Notes: a model not told the origin generated them from the letters alone. A DNA stretch of 64,000 nt from Millisia brevis NBRC 105863 (GCF_001552615.1 NZ_BCRN01000001.1:496001-560000), one strand, 5' to 3'. Numbered from the stretch's first letter, positions 1-9,352 are shown. Made by a program: numbers and translations.

Positions 1-890
1 AAGGTGTGGAAGAACTCCTCCTGGATACCTTCCTTGCCCTCGATGAACTGGATGTCGTCGACCAGCAGCACATCGGTCTCGCGGTAACGGCGCTTGAAGG
101 CGACCTTGCGGTCGTCGCGCAGCGAGTTGATGAAGTCGTTGGTGAATTCCTCGGTCGAGACGTACTTCACCCGCATGCCCGGGAAGAGGCGTTTCGCATA
201 GTGACCGGTCGCGTGCAGCAGATGTGTCTTGCCCAGACCGGATGCGCCCCACACGAACAACGGGTTGTAGGCGCGGGCGGGAGCCTCGGCGATCGCGACC
301 GCGGCGGCATGTGCGAAGCGGTTCGAGGCACCGATGACGAAGGTTTCGAAGGTATAGCGCGCGTTGAGATTCGCCTGGGCCGGCTGGTCACCGGTGGCCG
401 CGAAGGCGACCGGCTGCAGGTTGGGTCGGTGGTCCGAGCCGCGGCCGTAGGTATCGCGATCGTCCTCGAACTCCTCGGGCTCACCGTGGCCGGAGACCTC
501 GGAGTCGCCCGGTTCGGCGGCGGCGGTGGTCAACACCCGACGTCGATAGACCGGATTGCTCGGGGTGTCGGGAAGATCATCGGTTTCGGGACGCGGTTCG
601 ACCGCTGCCTGCGGCGATGCCAATCGCACGCCGAGGCCTTCCACCCCCTGACCGAGGTGCCGACCGAGCGCGCCGAGGATCGGTTCGCGCAATCCGCGCT
701 CGACCGCCTCCTGGACGAAGACCGAGGGAACCGAGAGCAACGCGAAACCCTGGGTGAACGTCAGCGGCTGGACCAGGGCCAACCAGGCCTTCTGGCCGCG
801 CGTGAGCGGATCACCGGGATGGGAGTCGGAGACGAGTTCGGCGACGACATCGGGCCAGACGCGGGACAGAACACTGGGGTCGTCGGTCAC
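1..890 (-). CDS. dnaA: Chromosomal replication initiator DnaA (3' end outside window)
   Basis: DnaA binds DnaA boxes and ATP to melt oriC. The GTG start (888-890) gives [16 protein letters not shown], the usual N-terminal DnaB/DnaA-interaction domain, followed by a low-complexity domain II. The AAA+ domain begins near residue 205. Walker A GASGLGKT is followed by [12 protein letters not shown], and the visible end carries Walker [15 protein letters not shown]. About 296 residues are present. The rest of the AAA+ domain and the DNA-binding domain IV lie left of base 1. It is divergent from rpmH, the normal actinobacterial arrangement. Identity is certain; the exact GTG start is likely. Confidence 0.97.
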   Translation of the reverse strand, partial: MTDDPSVLSRVWPDVVAELVSDSHPGDPLTRGQKAWLALVQPLTFTQGFALLSVPSVFVQEAVERGLREPILGALGRHLGQGVEGLGVRLASPQAAVEPRPETDDLPDTPSNPVYRRRVLTTAAAEPGDSEVSGHGEPEEFEDDRDTYGRGSDHRPNLQPVAFAATGDQPAQANLNARYTFETFVIGASNRFAHAAAVAIAEAPARAYNPLFVWGASGLGKTHLLHATGHYAKRLFPGMRVKYVSTEEFTNDFINSLRDDRKVAFKRRYRETDVLLVDDIQFIEGKEGIQEEFFHT

Positions 891-1016
891 AGGTCGTTAC
901 TCCAGGAGTCCGGTCCGGCGGGTCGGCCTCGCCGACCGGCGTGCCGGTGGCCGGCAGTCGGGGACGATGTCGGGAAGTGCACGAGCCGGACCATACCGCT
1001 CGTTGTTCCACATAGG

Positions 1017-1034
1017 TATCCACAGGTGTGGATA
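1017..1034. promoter_or_regulatory. Back-to-back DnaA-box-like inverted repeat
   Basis: TATCCACA and its exact complement TGTGGATA are separated by GG, giving two 8-bp half-boxes in opposite orientation. They match 8 of 9 bases of the TTATCCACA consensus. The site lies about 130 bp upstream of the dnaA start, so DnaA autoregulation is the likely role. This is inferred from sequence only. Confidence 0.5.
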
Positions 1035-1281
1035 GACCACTCACAGGTTCTTCCACACGTGTGATAGCGGGAATCGTGTCGGTCCCTCGATCGGTGGGAC
1101 CGGGGCAGGCGCGGACACGGAATTCCCCCCGCATACGTCGTGCCCGAATGTGTCGCTCCGGTTGAGTGACTTCCGGTTGAAGAGACGACAAATTCACTCC
1201 CTGGCCCAGTTAACAACTCGAGGGCGGAGCCGTGCAAGGCCGGGCACCTAATTACACCCCTGTTATCTGTTGACCAGCGGT

Positions 1282-1311
1282 TTGACCGACCCGGCATCCG
1301 ATCAGTAGTCT
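1282..1311 (+). promoter_or_regulatory. Candidate rpmH operon promoter
   Basis: TTGACC at 1282-1287 is followed after 18 bp by TAGTCT at 1306-1311, a housekeeping-type -35/-10 pair. Transcription would leave a leader of about 150 nt before rpmH. A second TTGACC starts at 1270. Confidence 0.45.
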
Positions 1312-1465
1312 GGTTCGGTCGCCGTTGTGCTGCCGCGCGCCATCGAGTCCCTCGAGGCAATGCCAGGCATGTCGGCTTTGCGAATGGGCTGACCACAGCC
1401 CACCACAAGCAACCAATGTTGTGCCGCGCGCATCCGTGCGCGCCGTATTTGAGGGAGAGTCGACC

Positions 1466-1609
1466 GTGGCCAAGGGCAAGCGGACGTTTCAGCCGAACAA
1501 CCGCCGCCGGGCGCGTGTACACGGATTCCGGCTGCGCATGCGCACTCGGGCCGGCCGCGCGATCGTCGCCGCTCGTCGCCGCAAGGGACGCGATTCCCTC
1601 ACCGCCTGA
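1466..1609 (+). CDS. rpmH: 50S ribosomal protein L34
   Basis: L34 is a small basic protein of the large ribosomal subunit. The 47-residue product begins (M)[19 protein letters not shown] and ends GRDSLTA, the full-length actinobacterial L34 sequence pattern. The GTG start is preceded by a purine-rich GAGGGAGAG about 8 bp upstream. An ATG further upstream in the same frame would add about 50 unrelated residues and is rejected. It is the first gene of the rpmH-rnpA-yidD-yidC-jag-rsmG series. Confidence 0.97.
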   Translation: MAKGKRTFQPNNRRRARVHGFRLRMRTRAGRAIVAARRRKGRDSLTA

Positions 1610-1631
1610 TTCGGCCGTTCGGAGGCCGCCG

Positions 1632-2090
1632 GTGCTACCCGCGCAGAACCGACTCCACAATTCCCGCGAGTTCGGTGCTGTCGTGCGGCGCCGTCGCGGC
1701 ATCGGACGTGATGACGTCGTCGTCTATCTGAGGCAGACGACCGATTCCGGTAGTGAACGCACAGCCCCTTCGGGTGTCGAGGGTGGGCGCGAACCCGCGG
1801 TGGATACCGCTCCGCGGTTCGGCTTCATCGTCGCGAAGTCCGTCGGGTCCTCGGTGGATCGTCACCGAGTGACTCGGCGGCTTCGTCATGTCTGCCGCAG
1901 CTTGATTTCGGAACTTCCGGACAACGTCGACATCGTGATCCGCGCCCTCCCCGGCGCGTCGAGCGCGACCTCGGCTGTCCTGGACCGACAGATTCGATCC
2001 GCTTTGACGCGACTGCGCGTTCTGTCCGTACCGAGCACTCCGGTCGGCAGGACCGGCGAGCGATCGGTAGGACCGGTAGTCACACGATGA
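1632..2090 (+). CDS. rnpA: Ribonuclease P protein component
   Basis: RnpA is the protein subunit of RNase P, which removes 5' leaders from pre-tRNAs. The GTG start gives MLPAQNRLHNSREFGAVVRR, the usual RnpA opening. The signature region VAKSVGSSVDRHRVTRRLRH corresponds to the family RNR motif (N-R-V/I-K-R-R-L-R). The product is 152 residues, slightly long because of an insertion (about residues 33-55). A GGAGG Shine-Dalgarno lies at 1621-1625. It overlaps yidD by 4 bp, so the two are probably translationally coupled. Confidence 0.95.
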   Translation: MLPAQNRLHNSREFGAVVRRRRGIGRDDVVVYLRQTTDSGSERTAPSGVEGGREPAVDTAPRFGFIVAKSVGSSVDRHRVTRRLRHVCRSLISELPDNVDIVIRALPGASSATSAVLDRQIRSALTRLRVLSVPSTPVGRTGERSVGPVVTR

Positions 2091-2356
2091 GCTCCTTGCC
2101 AACACGGATGTTGGTCGCGGTGATCGATATCTATCGCGCGTACATCTCCCCCACCAGAATGCCGACCTGTCGTTTCACTCCCACGTGCAGCGAATACGCG
2201 GTGACGGCTCTGCAGGAGCGGGGATTGATCGTGGGCGTCGGGCTCAGCGTGGTCCGGTTGCTCAAGTGCGCGCCCTGGCATCCCGGAGGATGGGATCCGG
2301 TGCCGCCGCGGCATCCGCATACTGTGCATGACGACGTTTCCGAGGGAGTGCAATAG
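2087..2356 (+). CDS. yidD: Membrane protein insertion efficiency factor YidD
   Basis: YidD is a small membrane-associated protein that aids YidC-dependent insertion. The 89-residue product contains the family core: an amphipathic N-terminal helix with YRAYISP, CRFTPTCSEYA, and LLKCAPWHPGGWDPVP with its conserved cysteines. It starts on the ATG that overlaps the rnpA stop (ATGA) and lies 3 bp upstream of yidC. Confidence 0.95.
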   Translation: MSSLPTRMLVAVIDIYRAYISPTRMPTCRFTPTCSEYAVTALQERGLIVGVGLSVVRLLKCAPWHPGGWDPVPPRHPHTVHDDVSEGVQ

Positions 2357-2359
2357 ACG

Positions 2360-3547
2360 GTGTTGGATTTCATCTATTACCCCGTGTCCTGGATCCTATG
2401 GGTCTGGCACCGGGTATTCGGCTTCGTGCTCGGTCCCGACAACGGGTTCGCCTGGGCCCTGTCGGTGATCTTCCTCGTGTTCACCCTGCGACTGCTGCTC
2501 TACAAGCCGTTCGTGAAGCAGGTGCGGACCACGCGGCAGATGCAGGAGCTGCAGCCGCAGATCAAGGAACTGCAGAAGAAGTACAAGAACGATCGCCAGC
2601 GACAGGCGGTCGAGATGCAGAAGCTGCAGCGCGAGCACGGCTTCAATCCGTTGATGGGCTGTCTGCCCGTGCTCGCCCAGGCGCCGGTCTTCCTCGGTCT
2701 CTACCACGTGCTGCGGTCGTTCAACCGAACCGCCGAGGGCATGGGCCAGCTCGGTCTGAGCCCCGAACGCAACCGCGAACTGCCGAACTACGCCTTCAGC
2801 GTGGAAGACGTCAACTCGTTCCTGGATGCCCGTATCTTCGGTGCCCCGATCTCCGCGATGATCTCGATGCCCGAGCATGTGATGCAGGGCTTCGTGAACG
2901 AGGCGGCCGGGCTGGGAATGCCCTCCCGATGGGCGATCATCGCCGTGTCGGTCCCGCTGATGATCATCGCCTCGATCGCCACTCACTTCAATGCTCGCGC
3001 CTCGGTCCAGCGCCAGACGGACGTGATGAAGGCCAACCCGCAGACGCAGATGATGAACCGGCTGTCGCTGTGGGTCTTCCCGCTCGGCGTGCTCGCCTTC
3101 GGTGCGTTCCTCCCCATCGCGATCCTGCTGTACTGGGTCGCCAACAACGTCTGGACCTACGGACAGCAGCATCTGGTCTTCGGCCGCATGGAGAGAGAAG
3201 AGGCCGAGAAGAAGCGCGTCGCCCTGGAGAAGAAGGCGAGCAACGCTCCCAAACCGGGGGCGAGGCCGAAGAAGCGGAACGCTTCCGCTCGACAGAACGA
3301 TCGGGCGAACGACTCGGCGGCCTCCGAGACGACCGATGCTTCCGATTCCGATACGACGGACTCGACCACTGCGACCGAATCGACCAATGGCAGCCGACCG
3401 AAGGGCTCGGGTACGAACGGTTCCCCGGACTCCGCTCGCGCGGCGTCGGGCCGTACGGTGGCCGGCTCCGGATCGACTCGACCGAAGAAGTCGGCGTCCG
3501 GTAACGCCGGACGCAATCGACGCAGCGGCTCGCGCAAGCGGCGTTGA
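2360..3547 (+). CDS. yidC: Membrane protein insertase YidC/Oxa1
   Basis: YidC inserts and folds inner-membrane proteins with or without SecYEG. The GTG start gives [20 protein letters not shown] with no cleavable signal, as in actinobacterial YidC. The first membrane segment (about residues 10-50) precedes a charged cytoplasmic helical hairpin (about 60-90). The core [19 protein letters not shown] follows, with later segments near residues 190-215 and 235-270. The C-terminal 110 residues form a hydrophilic, basic, Ser/Thr-rich tail suited to ribosome contact. Length is 395 residues. Confidence 0.96.
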   Translation: MLDFIYYPVSWILWVWHRVFGFVLGPDNGFAWALSVIFLVFTLRLLLYKPFVKQVRTTRQMQELQPQIKELQKKYKNDRQRQAVEMQKLQREHGFNPLMGCLPVLAQAPVFLGLYHVLRSFNRTAEGMGQLGLSPERNRELPNYAFSVEDVNSFLDARIFGAPISAMISMPEHVMQGFVNEAAGLGMPSRWAIIAVSVPLMIIASIATHFNARASVQRQTDVMKANPQTQMMNRLSLWVFPLGVLAFGAFLPIAILLYWVANNVWTYGQQHLVFGRMEREEAEKKRVALEKKASNAPKPGARPKKRNASARQNDRANDSAASETTDASDSDTTDSTTATESTNGSRPKGSGTNGSPDSARAASGRTVAGSGSTRPKKSASGNAGRNRRSGSRKRR

Positions 3548-3626
3548 TCGCAGCGCCACACCGGACGGCGCTGACGGGTCCGGTAATTCATACATCGGTG
3601 TAGGAACGGCGAACGGAGACGATCTC

Positions 3627-4283
3627 GTGGGCGTGGAGACGGACGAGCACACGGCGGAGACGGCGGCGGACAGCGCTGCCGTCGGGGGCGCGGATGCGGT
3701 TGACGCCACGGCGGCGGACGCGGCGGTGAGCGACACCGCGGGCGACGCGGCCGCCGACGACGCGGCGGCGGAAGGGACCGGGGCGGACGCGGCGTCCTCG
3801 GTCGGAGGGTCGGCGGACGATGTGGACGATCTCGTCGAAGAGGGCGAGATCGCCGGCGATTACCTCGAGCAGTTGCTGGACGTGCTGGACTACGATGGCG
3901 ACATCGATCTCGATGTCGAGGGCGACCGCGCGGTGGTCAGCATCGACGGCGGCAAGGATCTGAGCCGTCTGGTGGGTCGCCGGGGCGAGGTCCTCGACGC
4001 GCTCCAGGAGCTGACGCGACTCGCCGTCCAGCAGTCGACCGGCGAGCGGAGCCGGCTGATGCTGGACGTCGCCGGATGGCGTGCGGGCAAGCGGACGGAG
4101 CTGGCGAAGCTCGGTCGTTCCGCTGCCGAGCGCGTGGCGGGATCCGGGCAGCGCGAGGAGCTCGAGCCGATGACCCCGTTCGAGCGCAAGATCATCCACG
4201 ACGCGATCGCGACGATCGACGGGGTGACCAGCGAGAGCGAGGGTGTCGAACCCAAGCGCTTCGTGGTGATCCTTCCCGCATGA
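3627..4283 (+). CDS. Jag/EloR-type KH-R3H RNA-binding protein
   Basis: Jag family proteins bind RNA and are linked to YidC and cell elongation control. The product is 218 residues. An Ala/Asp-rich acidic stretch (about residues 1-75) precedes a KH domain, with the GxxG-type loop at [12 protein letters not shown]. An R3H domain ([13 protein letters not shown] to [10 protein letters not shown]) ends at FVVILP. The GTG start is chosen because GGAG at 3615-3618 sits 8 bp upstream; a second in-frame GTG at 3633 is possible. Its 3' end adjoins the first parS. Confidence 0.9.
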   Translation: MGVETDEHTAETAADSAAVGGADAVDATAADAAVSDTAGDAAADDAAAEGTGADAASSVGGSADDVDDLVEEGEIAGDYLEQLLDVLDYDGDIDLDVEGDRAVVSIDGGKDLSRLVGRRGEVLDALQELTRLAVQQSTGERSRLMLDVAGWRAGKRTELAKLGRSAAERVAGSGQREELEPMTPFERKIIHDAIATIDGVTSESEGVEPKRFVVILPA

Positions 4284-4297
4284 GTTTCACGTGAAAC
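4284..4297. promoter_or_regulatory. parS: parS site 1 (perfect 14-bp core)
   Basis: GTTTCACGTGAAAC is the exact palindromic core of bacterial parS. It bridges the last bases after the jag stop and the first codons of rsmG. The GTG start codon of rsmG (4291-4293) is the right half of the central CACGTG. ParB should nucleate here for chromosome segregation. Confidence 0.95.
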
Positions 4298-4950
4298 ATC
4301 GCTCCGTGGAGGAGATCGCCCGGGAGGTGTTCGGCGACCGGTTCCCGCTCGCCGAACGCTACCGGGAACTCCTCGCTACCGAAGGAACGACCAGAGGGCT
4401 GATCGGCCCACGCGAGGCCGATCGCCTCTGGGAGCGGCACATCCTCAACAGTGCCGTCGTACAGGAACTGATTCCGCCGGACGCGGCGGTGGTGGACATC
4501 GGCTCGGGTGCCGGTCTGCCGGGGATCCCGTTGGCACTGGCCCGACCGGATCTGAGCGTCACCCTCGTTGAACCGCTCGCCCGCCGCACGGTCTTCCTCG
4601 AAGCCGTGGCCGCGGAGCTCGAGCCGTCGATCCGCGTCGTGCGCGGTCGGGCCGAGGCGCCCGATGTCCGCAAGAAAGCCGGCAATTGCGATGTCGTTGT
4701 CTCGCGCGCGGTCGCTCCCCTGGCCAAGCTCAGCGGGTGGTCACTCCCCCTGTTGCGGGCCGGCGGCGAGATGCTGGCCATGAAGGGATCCTCCGCCGCA
4801 GAGGAAATCGAGCGCGACCGTGCCGAGATCACGCGAATCGGTGGACGTGACCTATCGATCCTGTCCTGCGGTTCGGGTTTGTTGGACCCGCCGACTATTG
4901 TTGTTCGAGCAGTGCGCGGTGCGCGCGGGGTGTCGGCTCCCAAGAAGTGA
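4291..4950 (+). CDS. rsmG: 16S rRNA (guanine-N7) methyltransferase RsmG/GidB
   Basis: RsmG uses S-adenosylmethionine to methylate a guanine in the 530 loop of 16S rRNA; loss gives low-level streptomycin resistance. The 219-residue product has the SAM motif [17 protein letters not shown], the following acidic strand [10 protein letters not shown], and the family motif [12 protein letters not shown]. The GTG start is inside parS, so ParB binding and translation start share the same DNA. No clear Shine-Dalgarno is visible. The next gene, parA, starts 47 bp after the rsmG stop. Confidence 0.95.
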   Translation: MKHRSVEEIAREVFGDRFPLAERYRELLATEGTTRGLIGPREADRLWERHILNSAVVQELIPPDAAVVDIGSGAGLPGIPLALARPDLSVTLVEPLARRTVFLEAVAAELEPSIRVVRGRAEAPDVRKKAGNCDVVVSRAVAPLAKLSGWSLPLLRAGGEMLAMKGSSAAEEIERDRAEITRIGGRDLSILSCGSGLLDPPTIVVRAVRGARGVSAPKK

Positions 4951-4997
4951 GGCCCGCGCTCCGGCTGCATTCACGTCCAAGTGCAAGGAGTGCCCAG

Positions 4998-5990
4998 ATG
5001 CCGCATGAGCCTCTCGCCGATGTTTCACGTGAAACGGATCCGGCGAGTACGCCCACGGAAACTGCGATCGGAAGTCTCGGGGCAACCTTTCCCAATCCGG
5101 AGGAGGACACCCCCATCGCAGCCGCAGCCCAACGAGCCAGCCAAGTTTTGCACCGCGAGGGTCCGCAGATCCCGAAGCCCATCAACCGCCGCATCCTGAC
5201 GATCGCCAATCAGAAGGGCGGCGTCGGCAAGACCACCACCGCGGTCAATCTCGCCGCTGCGCTCGCGATCCAGGGACTGACGGTGTTGGTTGTCGATCTC
5301 GATCCCCAGGGCAATGCCAGCACGGCGCTCGGTATCGACCACCAGTCCGGCACGACGTCGACCTACGAGATCCTGCTCGGCGACGTTCCGATCGGTGAGG
5401 CGATACAGCAGTGCCCGGCCCACGAGAAGCTGTACTGCATCCCGGCGACGATCGACCTCGCCGGCGCCGAGATCGAACTGGTCTCGCTCGTCGCCCGTGA
5501 GACGCGTCTGAAGACTGCGTTGTCGGACGAGGTACTCGACGCCTACGGGATCGACTTCGTCCTCGTCGACTGTCCCCCGTCGCTCGGACTGCTCACCGTG
5601 AACGCGCTTGTTGCCGGCGACGAAGTCCTGATCCCCATCCAGTGCGAGTACTACGCTCTCGAGGGCGTGGGGCAGCTGCTGCGCAATATCGATCTCGTGC
5701 AGTCGCATCTCAACCCGCGCCTGCACGTCTCCTCGGTCATCCTCACGATGTACGACGGCCGGACCAAGCTGGCCGATCAGGTCGCCGAGGAGGTGCGTCG
5801 GCACTTCGGTGACATCGTCTTGCGGGCGGTCATCCCCCGCAGCGTGAAGGTGTCCGAAGCGCCGGGCTACGGCCAGACGGTGCTGGACTACGACCCCGGC
5901 TCGCGCGGTGCGCTGAGCTACCTCGACGCGGGTCGCGAGCTTGCCGCTCGCAGCGCGCACCTCACGACGAACGGTGACGCTCATGGGTGA
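4998..5990 (+). CDS. parA: Chromosome partitioning ATPase ParA
   Basis: ParA is the Walker-type ATPase that moves ParB-parS complexes. The deviant Walker A is [15 protein letters not shown], with [10 protein letters not shown] and VDCPPSLG following; all are typical of chromosomal Soj/ParA. I chose ATG 4998 because AAGGAG lies 7 bp upstream. An upstream frame reaching back to 4947 would overlap rsmG. The N-terminal extension contains parS 2, read as VSRET. Length is 330 residues. It overlaps parB by 8 bp. Confidence 0.95.
   Translation: MPHEPLADVSRETDPASTPTETAIGSLGATFPNPEEDTPIAAAAQRASQVLHREGPQIPKPINRRILTIANQKGGVGKTTTAVNLAAALAIQGLTVLVVDLDPQGNASTALGIDHQSGTTSTYEILLGDVPIGEAIQQCPAHEKLYCIPATIDLAGAEIELVSLVARETRLKTALSDEVLDAYGIDFVLVDCPPSLGLLTVNALVAGDEVLIPIQCEYYALEGVGQLLRNIDLVQSHLNPRLHVSSVILTMYDGRTKLADQVAEEVRRHFGDIVLRAVIPRSVKVSEAPGYGQTVLDYDPGSRGALSYLDAGRELAARSAHLTTNGDAHG
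5022..5035. promoter_or_regulatory. parS: parS site 2 (perfect 14-bp core)
   Basis: GTTTCACGTGAAAC within TGTTTCACGTGAAACG. It lies inside the parA N-terminal coding region, where it encodes V-S-R-E-T. It is about 740 bp from site 1. Confidence 0.95.
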
Positions 5991-7041
5991 CCAGTCCCGA
6001 CGTGGCGGCCTCGGCCGCGGCCTGGCCGCGTTGATTCCCACCGCTCCGCCGGCCGCCGCAGCGGTTCCACGTGAAACCACCGCCCCCGCGCCGAATGCGA
6101 CGTCGGGCGCCGCCCCGGCCGCCTCCGGGCCGTCCCCGGCGGTTCCCACCGACAAGCCGGCCCTGGCCGTCGTCGGCAGCGAGAGCGTCACCGCGGACGT
6201 TGTCGAGGATGGCTTCGCCGATGCCGGCGCGGTCTATCGGGAGATCGATCCGTCGTTGATCGACCCGAATCCGCGCCAGCCGCGTCAGGTCTTCGACGAG
6301 GACGCGTTGGCCGAGTTGGTGCATTCGGTTCGTGAGTTCGGACTGATGCAGCCGATCGTCGTTCGGGATACCGGCAACGGGCGCTACCAACTGGTCATGG
6401 GTGAACGTCGCTGGCGTGCGGTCCAGCAGGCGGAGCTCGCGACGATCTCCGCGATCGTCCGCGAAACCGCGGACGACAACCTGCTGCGGGATGCCCTGCT
6501 CGAGAACATCCACCGCGTGCAGCTCAATCCTCTCGAAGAGGCGGCGGCGTACCAACAGCTTCTCGAGGAGTTCGGCGTCACCCACGACGAACTGGCGACA
6601 CGAATCGGTCGCTCTCGACCGGTGGTGACCAACATGATCCGCCTCCTGAAGCTGCCGATCGCGGTGCAACGGCGGGTCGCCGCCGGTGTGCTGTCGGCCG
6701 GTCACGCCCGCGCGCTGCTGGCCCTCGACGCCGGCGCCGACGCTCAGGAAGCGCTCGCCGCCCGCGTGGTTGCCGAAGGGATGTCGGTCCGGGCCACCGA
6801 GGAAGCGGTGCTGCTGGCCAATCGGAGCGACGATTCCTCCCCCGGGCCGGTCGCCAAACGCAAGCCGATCCAGATGCCGGGGCTGCAGGATGTGGCAGAA
6901 CGCCTCTCCGACTCGTTCGATACCCGCGTGACGGTCAGCCTGGGCAAGCGCAAGGGCAAGATCGTGGTGGAGTTCGGATCGGTCGAGGACCTCGAGCGTA
7001 TCGTGGAAATTATGGAACGAACGGCTCCGTCGGAGGCCTAA
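5983..7041 (+). CDS. parB: Chromosome partitioning protein ParB
   Basis: ParB binds parS, spreads as a CTP-dependent clamp and stimulates ParA. The N-terminus [19 protein letters not shown] is the ParA-contact motif. The clamp domain carries [16 protein letters not shown] and [14 protein letters not shown]. The central helix-turn-helix is around [20 protein letters not shown], and the C-terminus is a dimerisation domain. Length is 352 residues. The ATG start is inside the parA 3' end. A one-mismatch parS copy lies in the variable region after the start. Confidence 0.96.
   Translation: MGDQSRRGGLGRGLAALIPTAPPAAAAVPRETTAPAPNATSGAAPAASGPSPAVPTDKPALAVVGSESVTADVVEDGFADAGAVYREIDPSLIDPNPRQPRQVFDEDALAELVHSVREFGLMQPIVVRDTGNGRYQLVMGERRWRAVQQAELATISAIVRETADDNLLRDALLENIHRVQLNPLEEAAAYQQLLEEFGVTHDELATRIGRSRPVVTNMIRLLKLPIAVQRRVAAGVLSAGHARALLALDAGADAQEALAARVVAEGMSVRATEEAVLLANRSDDSSPGPVAKRKPIQMPGLQDVAERLSDSFDTRVTVSLGKRKGKIVVEFGSVEDLERIVEIMERTAPSEA
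6064..6077. promoter_or_regulatory. Degenerate parS-like site in parB
   Basis: GTTCCACGTGAAAC differs from the parS core by one base (T to C). It is in frame with the same reading as site 2, encoding V-P-R-E-T. It may be a weaker third ParB site or a decayed copy. Confidence 0.6.
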
Positions 7042-7116
7042 CCTTGGGCTACGGGCGTAATTCGTCACTGTGACAGAATCCGATTACGCTCTCGAAATCT
7101 GTTGGTAGACAAAAGT

Positions 7117-7135
7117 TTCCGCAATCCATGCGGAA
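7117..7135 (+). terminator. Possible terminator of the parAB transcript
   Basis: TTCCGCA-ATCCA-TGCGGAA forms a 7-bp perfect stem with a 5-base loop, 75 bp after the parB stop. There is no T-run, so intrinsic termination is only possible. Confidence 0.35.
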
Positions 7136-7249
7136 TCACTGATACCGACGCCGCCGAGACGGCCGCGGTGGCCTATTGTTGATGGGGAATGATCGGCGGG
7201 GGCCGACGTCGATTCGTGTGGACCGGGGTTTGGGAGGCGAGACGGGACA

Positions 7250-7936
7250 TTGTCGACCATCGTCTCTCCGGTAACCCTGCAGAGTTTCGAAGCGCTGCCC
7301 CCACACGAACGCCGGTGCACCTTCTGGACCATGGACCCCTCCGCGATCGAAACGTCGGGGCGTTTGAGTGATCCGGAATTCGAAAAGGAAGCCTGGCTGT
7401 CGATCCTGCTCCTCGAGTGGGGTACCTGCGGCCAGATCGCCACCGACAAGGGTGAGACCCTCGGTGCCGCCATGTACGCCCCGCCCGGCGACGTTCCGCG
7501 ATCGCGCACCTTCCCGACATCGCCGGTCAGTCCGGATGCGGTTCTGTTGACCAGCATGTGGGTACGCGATGGCTCCCCGGGTCGCATCGAAGATCTCCGC
7601 GCGATGCTGATGCGCGCGGTTGTCGCCGATCTGGTCAACCGCGGTGTGCGTGCCATCGAGTCCTTCGGCATCCGTCACAACGACGATGATCTGCCGCAGC
7701 GCCACGCCACGGACGAGTGCACCGAAAGCACCTGCATGATCGACGCCGACTTCCTGGAGAAGGCCGGCTTCGAAGTGGTGGCCGAGCATCGTCGCTTTCC
7801 CCGCCTGCGGCTCGAGCTCGACCGCGACCACGGCTGGAAGCAGGACGTCGAGGCCGCCCTGGAAAGTCTGCTCGCGGCAGCGGTTCTGACGATGTCCTCC
7901 GCCACCGAGAATCAAAAGTCGCTCGCACACTGCTGA
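7250..7936 (+). CDS. Conserved GNAT-like protein (Rv3916c family)
   Basis: This unnamed family is found next to parB in mycolic-acid actinobacteria. The 228-residue product looks like a degenerate GNAT acyltransferase fold: an N-terminal strand/helix region, a central LGAAMYAPPGDVPRS stretch, and LTSMWVRDGSPGRIEDLRAMLMRAV, where acetyl-CoA would bind in true GNATs. Substrate is unknown. The start is TTG at 7250 with a GGGAGG purine box about 12 bp upstream; this start is not certain. In relatives cwlM is the next gene, but here a transposon-like unit lies between them. Confidence 0.75.
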   Translation: MSTIVSPVTLQSFEALPPHERRCTFWTMDPSAIETSGRLSDPEFEKEAWLSILLLEWGTCGQIATDKGETLGAAMYAPPGDVPRSRTFPTSPVSPDAVLLTSMWVRDGSPGRIEDLRAMLMRAVVADLVNRGVRAIESFGIRHNDDDLPQRHATDECTESTCMIDADFLEKAGFEVVAEHRRFPRLRLELDRDHGWKQDVEAALESLLAAAVLTMSSATENQKSLAHC

Positions 7937-8280
7937 CTCGGCTTTCGTCGATATCAGGCCACCGGCGACGGTTGTGCCGCGTGAAACAATCAGCGACCCC
8001 GGGCGGTGAAGCAGTGCCGGGACGCGTCCATGTCTCGAGGAGGGCCGGAAAGAGCGGTTCTGTCCGTTCTCATCTGATCTGAAACACAGCCGCCTCGTCT
8101 GCTCCCGCGTCCACCCAGCGGCTGCCAAAGACGCCCGGGGATGCAGACACGGCCGAGTCGCTGATGCTGCCGGCCACGTCACCGTGTGGCCGCACGTCCT
8201 GTACCCGACAATTTCGCGCATGGATCATCGGGCCTTTCCGAGCGAATTTTCGTAGCGTCGATTGCGTTGGGAAGGTGAGT
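7937..8280. other. Gene-free stretch holding a transposon junction
   Basis: No gene is supported. It contains a weak parS-like half palindrome (7973-7988), the target duplication GGTTC at 8056-8060, and the left end of the mobile unit from 8061. The remaining 200 bp are the untranslated 5' part of that unit, presumably the araC promoter. Confidence 0.7.
8061..8078 (+). repeat. Left terminal inverted repeat of the cassette
   Basis: TGTCCGTTCTCATCTGAT. It is followed without a break by CTGAAAC, so 21 bp (8065-8085) match the internal right-hand copy with three mismatches. Confidence 0.8.
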
Positions 8281-9177
8281 ATGGAGCGACTGAACGAAGC
8301 GATGGCGCTCGTCGAGCGGCAGCTGGAAGGCGAGGTCGACGTGCGTCGGGCAAGCCGGATCGCGTTGATGTCGGAGCACCACTTCAGGCGAATGTTCTCT
8401 GCGCTGGCAGGGATTTCACTCTCGGAGTACGTGCGGCGCCGTCGTATGACCATTGCCGCAGCATCCGTTGTCTCGGGTGCAGAGCCGCTGCAGGACATCG
8501 CGGTGCGCTTCGGTTACGGATCAGCCGACGCGTTCTCGCGCGCATTCCGGAATGTGCACGGAGTCGGTCCCGAACGCGCACGTCGTCCCGGCGTGGTTCT
8601 TCGGTCGCAGCCCAGGCTCATCTTCACCATCACGATCGAAGGGAGCACGACGATGGAATACCGCATTGTCGAGAAGAATGAGTTCACACTGGCGGGATTG
8701 CGGACTCGCATACCGCTGATCTACGAGGGGGTCAACCCGACCGCTGCGCACTTCGTAGAGCAGATCGACGAAGAGCAGTGGGCGCGGATCGCTGATCTCT
8801 CCGACCAGGAACCGGTTGGTGTCCTCAGTGTGCACAACGCAATTTCAGAGTCGCGCACGGAGGGGACCGAACTCGACTACTACGTCGCTGCCGCGACGAA
8901 CAAGTCCGTTGCAGACGGCTTCGATACGCTTACGGTGCCGGCGTCTTCATGGCTTGTTTTGGAGTCGAGTGGTGCATTCCCTGTGGCGCTGCAGGAACTG
9001 TGGCCGAAAGCGTTTCGAGAATGGTTCCCCGCCAATCCGTATCAAAGCATTCCCGGCCCAGAGATGGTCGTGACGGAGTACACCGACGACGAGCAGACCC
9101 ATGGTCGGTATGAGCTCTGGCTCCCCGTCGAAAAGGTGGCGGACGTCTACATCACCGCAGGCGTGTCGGGCACATGA
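8281..9177 (+). CDS. AraC-type regulator with GyrI-like effector-binding domain
   Basis: This is a 298-residue transcription regulator. The N-terminal AraC DNA-binding domain (about residues 1-110) has two helix-turn-helices: RRASRIALMSEHHFRRMFS and LQDIAVRFGYGSADAFSRAF. The C-terminal part (from about residue 125, MEYRIVEKNEFTLAGL) is a GyrI/Rob-type small-molecule binding domain ending YELWLPVEK. This architecture resembles Rob/SoxS-GyrI regulators that sense amphipathic compounds. ATG 8281 is chosen because it begins the DNA-binding domain and has GGGAAGG upstream. It is the only gene in the mobile cassette; its targets are unknown. Confidence 0.9.
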   Translation: MERLNEAMALVERQLEGEVDVRRASRIALMSEHHFRRMFSALAGISLSEYVRRRRMTIAAASVVSGAEPLQDIAVRFGYGSADAFSRAFRNVHGVGPERARRPGVVLRSQPRLIFTITIEGSTTMEYRIVEKNEFTLAGLRTRIPLIYEGVNPTAAHFVEQIDEEQWARIADLSDQEPVGVLSVHNAISESRTEGTELDYYVAAATNKSVADGFDTLTVPASSWLVLESSGAFPVALQELWPKAFREWFPANPYQSIPGPEMVVTEYTDDEQTHGRYELWLPVEKVADVYITAGVSGT

Positions 9178-9307
9178 TGACGGCCATCGGGAAACGACCG
9201 CACCGGCTCACAGTCGACATCGAACCGGATCCCATGAGCCAACTCCAACGGAGGGACGCGAGGTCCCATCCGCATCGGCGACCTCAAACACCGCATCGCA
9301 CCAGCCT

Positions 9308-9352
9308 GTATCAGATCAAATGAGAATGCTCCACATCAGATGAGAACTGACA
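9308..9352 (-). repeat. Right-end repeats of the cassette (two copies)
   Basis: Two related copies lie in the same orientation: 9308-9328 (18 of 21 bases match the left-end sequence) and 9335-9352 (17 of 18 match). Both share ATCARATGAGAA. Doubled terminal repeats are usual at IS21-type ends, where they bind transposase. Confidence 0.75.

Larger units (their letters stand above)
891..1465. promoter_or_regulatory. dnaA-rpmH divergent intergenic region
   Basis: This 575-bp region has no convincing gene. It holds the promoters of dnaA (leftward) and rpmH (rightward), a DnaA-box-like palindrome at 1017-1034, and more ttccaca-type partial boxes near 1003-1012 and 1050-1058. In mycobacteria the functional oriC lies between dnaA and dnaN, outside this window, so I read this as a DnaA-autoregulated promoter region rather than the origin itself. 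Confidence 0.6.
8061..9352 (+). mobile_element. Transposase-free insertion cassette carrying an araC-type gene
   Basis: The unit is 1,292 bp. Both ends read inward as TGTC(C/A)GTTCTCATCTGAT, giving 17 of 18 identical bases (8061-8078 and complement of 9335-9352) with TG/CA termini. The 5 bp just outside each end are identical: GGTTC at 8056-8060 and at 9353-9357, a target-site duplication. A second internal copy of the end repeat is present on the right (9308-9328). TG/CA ends with multiple terminal repeats and a short duplication are known for the IS21 family. No istA/istB is inside. The unit interrupts a gene junction that is conserved in relatives. The best reading is a mobile insertion cassette or non-autonomous element. 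Confidence 0.8.

Noticed and set aside
6-1064. 352-codon plus-strand frame at the left edge
   Set aside because: It is antisense to dnaA, whose Walker A and B motifs are explicit on the minus strand.
891-1465. The functional oriC
   Set aside because: DnaA-box-like sequences are few here and no AT-rich unwinding region is seen. In relatives the origin is on the other side of dnaA, outside the window.
7973-7988. A fourth parS-like palindrome
   Set aside because: Only 13 of 16 bases match and the left half is degraded, so chance is as likely as a real site.
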